NCBI GenBank assembly: GCA_023460315.1 | Contig: JAEWQO010000009.1 | Coordinates: 1 to 17,623, forward strand | Reading direction: 5' to 3' | Length of the DNA stretch: 17,623 nucleotides | DNA from: Actinomycetes bacterium | GTDB taxonomy: Bacteria > Actinomycetota > Coriobacteriia > Coriobacteriales > Eggerthellaceae | In this document: piece after piece, positions 14,228 through 17,623 of the stretch | How positions within the stretch are numbered: the first letter of the stretch is position 1 | Layout: each line of letters opens with the position of its first letter | The notes under the pieces: generated by a model | What the model was told of the DNA's origin: nothing | Database searches by the model: none | What the model saw: only the letters and a program-made list of their open reading frames with translations | Position numbers and translations under genes: made by a program

Positions 14228-14300
14228 GCAGGAAGCCGACCGCCGAAGGTAGTCGGCTTCCTGCCCTCGGCAGGGAAACCGTGCTTTTCCGAGGGCAGGA
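14228..14300. terminator. Overlapping, mutually exclusive hairpins between convergent genes
   Basis: Stem 1 pairs 14228-14240 (GCAGGAAGCCGAC) with 14252-14264, 13 bp with an 11-nt loop. Stem 2 pairs 14259-14270 (TCCTGCCCTCGG) with 14289-14300, 12 bp with an 18-nt loop. They share 14259-14264, so both cannot form fully at once. The position, between the stops of pdxY and the membrane Ser/Thr kinase, suggests a bidirectional terminator. Neither hairpin is followed by a T-tract on either strand. The base pairing is seen directly; the role is inferred. Confidence 0.6.
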
Positions 14301-14346
14301 GCACGCCGAACCCGCAAGACGGCAAAACGAATCCCACCCATAAAGC

Positions 14347-16170
14347 CTACTCGTTCCCCTCGTCATCCTCGTACACCCTCACGCAGGGAAGACGAGCTGC
14401 AAGAACGATGCCAAGAAGCGCAACAAGAACCGTGGGAACCGTCATTTCGAACGATGGCAGCCAGGTCATGCGTCTCGATGCAAACCAAGCGGCCGCCAAG
14501 ATGCCACCGATCAGAAACAGAGCTGAGAAAACCGAGCCGAGGACATCGGAAAAGCGAGTGATGCGCAGACGGCAGGTGCTTTGGATGAATGCAGCAGCAA
14601 TCCAACTGACGGCGATGCACCAGGTGTCCGGACGGACGATGAGCGTCATCATGCTTGCCTGGACATCGACACCCGTGAAATTTCCATATAAAAGCGGGTG
14701 CCAGCCCATGAGACTGCCGGATCCAAATCCCGCAAGTATAAGCGTTATAAAAAACGAGAACGAGGTCGTGGCTAAAGCGTCAAGAGGCCGCAAAGCCAAT
14801 CCAGCCGAAAAGGGAACGAGCGGACTGCCGCCGAAGGTTCCGGCAAGGGGCGCCGCAAGCGCGACGTTCGAAGAAGCGCTTCCCTGCCGTCCGAAAGCGG
14901 CCCACCATCCAGCAAGAAGAATCAGCAGCACGCACCCGACGACATACGCCTCATTGGCGAACAGGGCGACACACAGCGCCAGATAACCAAGCAGGGCACC
15001 CAAGGAGGGCTTGAGAACACCTGCGAGAGCCACCAGTGCAAGCACTCCCCAAAAAAGAGGATTCGCCAGCCCCGCCGTTGAAGGTATGCTCATGAGCGCT
15101 GCCGACGCGATCAACGCACTGCCCACCATGCCGAGAACGTGGGAGGCAATCTGCAGGTGACGGGCAGTGAGCCGCGTAAGCAGAGGAACGTGAGGATTGC
15201 CGGGGGCGACCTCCCCCACGCCAAGGTCCGCTTCGTCAGCTTCGGCATCACCGACGATGACAGCCAACTCGCGATGTCCCCGCTTCACATCACCCAGAAG
15301 GGGCTCGAGCTCTTCAGCAAAATCAGTGACGTTGTCATAGCGCGCGGCACGATCGGGATCCAGTGCATAGAACAGCACGTCATCCACCGATGGGTCGAGG
15401 TCATCCCAGCACAATGAGGGCAAAACGAGTTCGGCATCCTCGATAGCTGCCTCGGCATGCTCCAGATCGGAAGCCAAAAACGGGTTTTCTCCCGCCAGCA
15501 TCTCGTAGGTGACCGACGCGAGCGCCCATTCGTCGCAGCGGGCATCCAGGCTCTCCTGCCGCATCTGCTCAAGCGGCATGTACCCTATCGTCCCTCCGCC
15601 TGCCGAACCGAAACCTCCGATGTCGGCGAGCGTTGCCAATCCAAAATCGGTCACCTTCACCTGACCCTGACGATTGATAAGAACGTTATCGGGCTTTATG
15701 TCGAGATGCAATACCTGATTGGCATGGGCGATCTCCAGAGCATGGGCGATGGATGAGAAGATGGCAGCCGTCATGTCAAGCGTCAGCTGATCGCCGAAAC
15801 GAGAAAGCAGCTGCGAAAGCGTGACGCCCTCGACATATTCCATAATGAGGTAGGCGGTAGGCCCTTGAACTTCAAAATCATAGACGGCAACGATGTTCGG
15901 GTCGGTGAGCATGGCGGCGGTGCGAGCCTCGTCGAGTCCGGGAACATGTGCCAGAGAGCGCGAGGGAAGATCGCCGTCGTCAGGCGCGGAAGATTGCGGA
16001 ACATCCGAATATGCCACGCGCGCCGCGTCAACCTCGTCAAGCGCAATGCACTTGATGGCCACTCGACGCTGGATGCGCGTGTCCCAGGCAACCTGGACGG
16101 TGCCAAACCCACCCGCGCCCGCTTCTTCGATTGGCCGGTATCTGTTCAGTATAAGAGGATGCTGCGCCAT
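14347..16170 (-). CDS. Membrane-anchored serine/threonine protein kinase
   Basis: A 607-residue Hanks-type kinase. Kinase motifs are GAGGFGTV (18-25), VAIK with K40, E81 on the presumed C-helix, the catalytic loop LHLDIKPDN (D157, N162), DFGLA (D175) and the TIGYMPLEQM activation segment (PLE instead of APE). The insert between the ATP-Lys and the C-helix (about 41-80) is unusually long. After residue 300 a short linker leads to a C-terminal half (about 345-595) with roughly eight to ten hydrophobic helices. This region has no PASTA or other known sensor repeats and ends in an acidic tail. ATG at 16170 has GGGAAGG just upstream; an ATG at 16233 is less likely. It is convergent with pdxY. The signal and substrates are unknown. 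Confidence 0.93.
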   Translation of the reverse strand: MAQHPLILNRYRPIEEAGAGGFGTVQVAWDTRIQRRVAIKCIALDEVDAARVAYSDVPQSSAPDDGDLPSRSLAHVPGLDEARTAAMLTDPNIVAVYDFEVQGPTAYLIMEYVEGVTLSQLLSRFGDQLTLDMTAAIFSSIAHALEIAHANQVLHLDIKPDNVLINRQGQVKVTDFGLATLADIGGFGSAGGGTIGYMPLEQMRQESLDARCDEWALASVTYEMLAGENPFLASDLEHAEAAIEDAELVLPSLCWDDLDPSVDDVLFYALDPDRAARYDNVTDFAEELEPLLGDVKRGHRELAVIVGDAEADEADLGVGEVAPGNPHVPLLTRLTARHLQIASHVLGMVGSALIASAALMSIPSTAGLANPLFWGVLALVALAGVLKPSLGALLGYLALCVALFANEAYVVGCVLLILLAGWWAAFGRQGSASSNVALAAPLAGTFGGSPLVPFSAGLALRPLDALATTSFSFFITLILAGFGSGSLMGWHPLLYGNFTGVDVQASMMTLIVRPDTWCIAVSWIAAAFIQSTCRLRITRFSDVLGSVFSALFLIGGILAAAWFASRRMTWLPSFEMTVPTVLVALLGIVLAARLPCVRVYEDDEGNE

Positions 16171-16241
16171 TCGCCTTCCCTGCAGTCGTTGCGGTGCGTT
16201 CCAGAAAGCGGCGACGCGCCCAAGGGACGCCATCAGGGATC

Positions 16242-16247
16242 ATGATA
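16242..16247 (-). promoter_or_regulatory. Candidate -10 element (TATCAT) for the membrane Ser/Thr kinase
   Basis: TATCAT on the minus strand lies about 72 bp upstream of the kinase ATG. The only -35 candidate, TGCTCT at 16-bp spacing, is poor, so this is weak. The 16248-16364 stretch holds no gene or strong structure. Confidence 0.25.
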
Positions 16248-16364
16248 GCTTATTTTCTTGAGGAGAGCACGAACGCGCAGAATTATGAGCAAGGAGATGA
16301 AGGGGCGTCCACTCATTAAGTGCGTAGGATGGGCTAATTTTTCGCCCAGAGCAAAACCCTGATC

Positions 16365-16393
16365 TTGCAATGAATCACCAACTGGGGTATTAT
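16365..16393 (+). promoter_or_regulatory. Promoter of tRNA-Leu
   Basis: TTGCAA (16365-16370) and TATTAT (16388-16393) are separated by exactly 17 bp, and the tRNA starts 31 bp after the -10. This is the best sigma-70-like promoter in the window and fits the strong, constitutive expression expected for a tRNA. Confidence 0.75.
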
Positions 16394-16424
16394 TCATTCT
16401 CGCTTCTCTATGAAGCAGTGCGAT

Positions 16425-16511
16425 GCGGGTGTGGCGGAATTGGCAGACGCGTACGGTTCAGGTCCGTATGGGGGCAACCCCATGAAGGTTCAAGTCCTTT
16501 CACCCGCACCA
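16425..16511 (+). tRNA. tRNA-Leu (anticodon CAG)
   Basis: An 87-nt class II tRNA with the 7-bp acceptor pair GCGGGTG/CACCCGC, discriminator A and an encoded CCA (16509-16511). The D-arm region is GGCGGAATTGGCAGACGC. The anticodon stem is TACGG/CCGTA around TTCAGGT, giving anticodon CAG, which reads leucine CUG codons. A long variable arm follows (TGGGGGCAACCCCA), and the T-arm loop contains GGTTCAAGTCC. The long variable arm and identity elements are typical of tRNA-Leu. It appears to be a single-gene transcript with its own promoter and terminator. tRNA 3' ends are common integration sites, but no repeat of the 3' end is seen here. Confidence 0.97.
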
Positions 16512-16528
16512 TTTAAGTATCACCAGTT

Positions 16529-16560
16529 CGCAAGCCTTTTTTGGCTTGCGTTTCTCTTTT
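16529..16560 (+). terminator. Intrinsic terminator of tRNA-Leu
   Basis: CGCAAGCC (16529-16536) and GGCTTGCG (16543-16550) form a perfect 8-bp stem with a six-T loop, followed by TTTCTCTTTT (16551-16560). It begins 18 nt after the CCA end of the tRNA. Confidence 0.85.
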
Positions 16561-16601
16561 CTGGACAGGCGGCTGACGCAAAACAGGCGCACACAGATGC
16601 A

Positions 16602-16613
16602 GGTGCGCGCACC
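16602..16613. repeat. 12-bp perfect palindrome GGTGCGCGCACC
   Basis: An uninterrupted 12-bp palindrome between the tRNA terminator and the next hairpin. It could be a regulator or methylase site, or part of a larger terminator region; nothing decides between these. Confidence 0.4.
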
Positions 16614-16620
16614 AAGAAGG

Positions 16621-16655
16621 AGCAAGAGGCCAGGTGTCAGGTCTGACCTCTTGCT
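16621..16655 (-). terminator. Probable terminator hairpin of the GlsB-like gene
   Basis: AGCAAGAGG (16621-16629) pairs with CCTCTTGCT (16647-16655). Inside it, after one mismatch, CAG (16631-16633) pairs with CTG (16643-16645), leaving a 9-nt loop. It lies 57 bp beyond the stop of the minus-strand GlsB-like gene. Only a short pyrimidine stretch (CCTTCTT) follows on that strand, so it is a moderate terminator. It may also back up the tRNA terminator on the plus strand. Confidence 0.5.
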
Positions 16656-16711
16656 TCATTGCCTGCAGGTCTTGCGCAAACACCCGCGTGCCGCCACGGG
16701 CGAAATGCCTT

Positions 16712-16954
16712 CTATTTCGATAGAAAATTGATGAGGGCTATCAGAATTATTGATCCAAGGGTGGCAACAATGAACGACCACAGATTGAAGCCCGTCACGC
16801 CATCGATGCCGAACAGGTTCATGACGAAGCCACCGATTAAAGCGCCCACGATGCCCGTAATGATATTCTTAACGAGGCTGCCCTTCTTCTTCATGATCAT
16901 GCCGGCGATCCATCCGGCTATGCCACCCACAATGATCCAGCTCAATATGCCCAT
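16712..16954 (-). CDS. GlsB/YeaQ/YmgE family stress-response membrane protein
   Basis: An 80-residue protein with the family layout of three hydrophobic Gly-rich helices: ILSWIIVGGIAGWIAG (3-18), then MKKKGSLVKNIITGIVGALIGGFVMNLFG (21-49), then FIVATLGSIILIALINFL (61-78). This is the transglycosylase-associated-protein family (Pfam Transgly_assoc), small stress-linked membrane proteins whose biochemical activity is unclear. AAGGA lies 7 nt before the ATG. It is a single gene between a hairpin and a TAGAAT -10 at 16991-16996 (minus strand), and joins the set of small envelope-stress genes in this window. Confidence 0.93.
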   Translation of the reverse strand: MGILSWIIVGGIAGWIAGMIMKKKGSLVKNIITGIVGALIGGFVMNLFGIDGVTGFNLWSFIVATLGSIILIALINFLSK

Positions 16955-16990
16955 GGCGAGATCCTTCCACGTCGAATGTACCTGATGTTT

Positions 16991-16996
16991 ATTCTA
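16991..16996 (-). promoter_or_regulatory. -10 element (TAGAAT) for the GlsB-like gene
   Basis: TAGAAT on the minus strand lies about 37 bp upstream of the ATG. No clear -35 box is seen at the usual spacing. Confidence 0.35.
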
Positions 16997-17007
16997 CGGT
17001 GTCCCCT

Positions 17008-17420
17008 GTCGAATCGGCGGAATCCCACCGACCGGTTTTCGACCCGTAATCATTCCGGCACCAGCATCGGTATCGGCATCCTCGCTTTCTCCCCTAGCCC
17101 GAAACCGGGTAGGGGGACCCAGAACCCTTCTTCGCAAAAGCAACGCTGGACAAAATTTTCGACTTTTGCCCAGCTTTGGAGCAAAAAGCACCTTGCATCT
17201 AGAATGGCTCTTCGGCAACACTCTATATCCGCAGATCAAAGCGGTGAAGAAAACAAGGCACCTATCCTTGCGTCGGCATCACGGTGAAAAGCAAGGGAAT
17301 CAGGGCCAAAATGGCCTATAAACCGCAAATTTTGACCACGCATAAAGAACGGAAGGTAGCGTCCCGAAAGCGAAGCGCACGTTCTCTGGAACTTCCCGCG
17401 CTTTCTGCCACCAGTCACCT
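17008..17420. other. Gene-free region with several inverted repeats
   Basis: No frame here has a plausible start with a ribosome site. Structure seen includes GTCGAA/TTCGAC (17008-17013 and 17038-17043) with an inner TCGG/CCGA. There is also CCCCTA/TAGGGG (17091-17096 and 17110-17115) with an inner CCCG/CGGG. GCAAAAG at 17134-17140 pairs with CTTTTGC at 17163-17169, and TTTTGC there can alternatively pair with GCAAAA at 17181-17186. A TTGGAG (17176-17181) and TAGAAT (17200-17205) pair at 18-bp spacing is a possible plus-strand promoter reading toward the structured RNA. The left end of any mobile element probably falls somewhere in 17200-17420. Confidence 0.5.
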
Positions 17421-17623
17421 GAGCACGCTTTCATCGAAGAAAGTTGCTCGCGGGGACCGAGGTGGAGACTGAAGCCGAAGTTGGGGCCGAGACCGGGAGT
17501 CATGACCACCGGCAGAGCCGGTGGCTTGCATAGGCGACCCTGTAAGGGTCGAGAATGCCAGCTGCGGCAAAGCCGCGATGGTCCAGCGCATTCTTACCGG
17601 CCGCCCCTTAAGGGGGCTAACCG
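17421..17623 (+). ncRNA. Structured RNA resembling HEARO/omega RNA of an IscB/IsrB element (runs to window end)
   Basis: At least five short hairpins follow one another with little spacing. They are: GAGCA/TGCTC with inner CTTTC/GAAAG (17421-17449); CCACCGGC-AGA-GCCGGTGG (17506-17524); CGACCCT-GTA-AGGGTCG (17535-17551) enclosed by GCAT/ATGC (17528-17531 and 17555-17558); GCGGC-AAA-GCCGC (17564-17576) enclosed by CCA/TGG; and GCCCC/GGGGC (17603-17617). The linker GACCGGGAGTCATGACCACC (17491-17510) and the order of stems recall the HEARO RNA that precedes iscB or isrB genes and acts as the guide RNA of OMEGA nucleases. Stem lengths of 5-8 bp with 3-nt loops argue against ordinary terminators. 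The partner gene would lie beyond 17623. The family assignment is from memory; the pairings are directly visible. Confidence 0.55.

Noticed and set aside
13456..14337. 293-residue minus-strand open frame
   Set aside because: It lies opposite pdxY, which has all its catalytic motifs; this frame is the antisense shadow of a GC-rich gene.
16285..16362. 25-codon plus-strand frame starting MSKEMKGRP
   Set aside because: No ribosome site and no conserved features; it lies just upstream of the tRNA promoter.
16410..16646. 78-residue plus-strand frame containing GVAELADAYGSGPYGG
   Set aside because: It is a translation of the tRNA-Leu gene itself and its terminator; such frames are a known artefact.
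17284..17472. 62-residue plus-strand frame and overlapping minus-strand frames
   Set aside because: No ribosome sites; they run into the structured RNA, and the base-pairing pattern explains the region better.
17421..17623. CRISPR array as an explanation for the hairpin series
   Set aside because: The stems all differ in sequence and there are no equal-length direct repeats with spacers.

Overview
This 17.6 kb window looks like chromosomal DNA of a moderately GC-rich actinobacterium. My best guess is the class Coriobacteriia (Eggerthellales-like gut anaerobes). That guess rests on overall base composition, the style of the small envelope proteins and remembered gene content, not on a marker gene, so it is tentative.

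Layout. Positions 1-1.65 kb hold an IS30-family transposase with a 14-bp palindrome in front of it and candidate terminal repeats. From 1.7 to 5.1 kb, four minus-strand genes encode small membrane or envelope proteins: a TM2-domain protein with a Pro/Gln-rich linker, a TVP38/TMEM64 (VTT/DedA-like) membrane protein, a PRC-barrel protein with a duplicated C-terminal motif, and a YtxH-like protein with its own promoter and a clear intrinsic terminator. From 5.25 to 10.06 kb lies a tight minus-strand operon. In transcription order it runs serS, a single-pass membrane protein with an acidic Ser/Asp tail, a small protein resembling part of the cyanophycin synthetase N-domain, a PLP-dependent aminotransferase, and a D-Ala-D-Ala-type ligase. 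Upstream of it is a 905-residue hybrid sensor histidine kinase (10.1-12.8 kb). Plus-strand genes for a 71-residue acidic single-pass protein and a pyridoxamine/pyridoxal kinase follow, and the latter converges on a minus-strand Ser/Thr kinase with a polytopic membrane C-terminus. The last part has a tRNA-Leu(CAG) with a near-consensus promoter and terminator, a GlsB/YeaQ-type small membrane protein, and a non-coding end.

The most interesting region is the right edge. From about 17.42 kb to the window end there is no convincing gene, but there is a dense run of short hairpins joined by a conserved-looking linker. It resembles the HEARO (omega) RNA that precedes iscB/isrB genes of OMEGA (IS200/IS605-related) elements. 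The partner gene would lie just beyond the window, so this is an inference awaiting the next kilobase.

How the genes may work together. Many products are membrane or envelope proteins (TM2, TVP38, PRC-barrel, YtxH, GlsB, membrane Ser/Thr kinase, sensor kinase), and the serS operon ends in a peptidoglycan-precursor ligase. The pyridoxal kinase would supply PLP, which the aminotransferase needs, though the two are not co-transcribed. No CRISPR array, prophage or classical defence island is visible.
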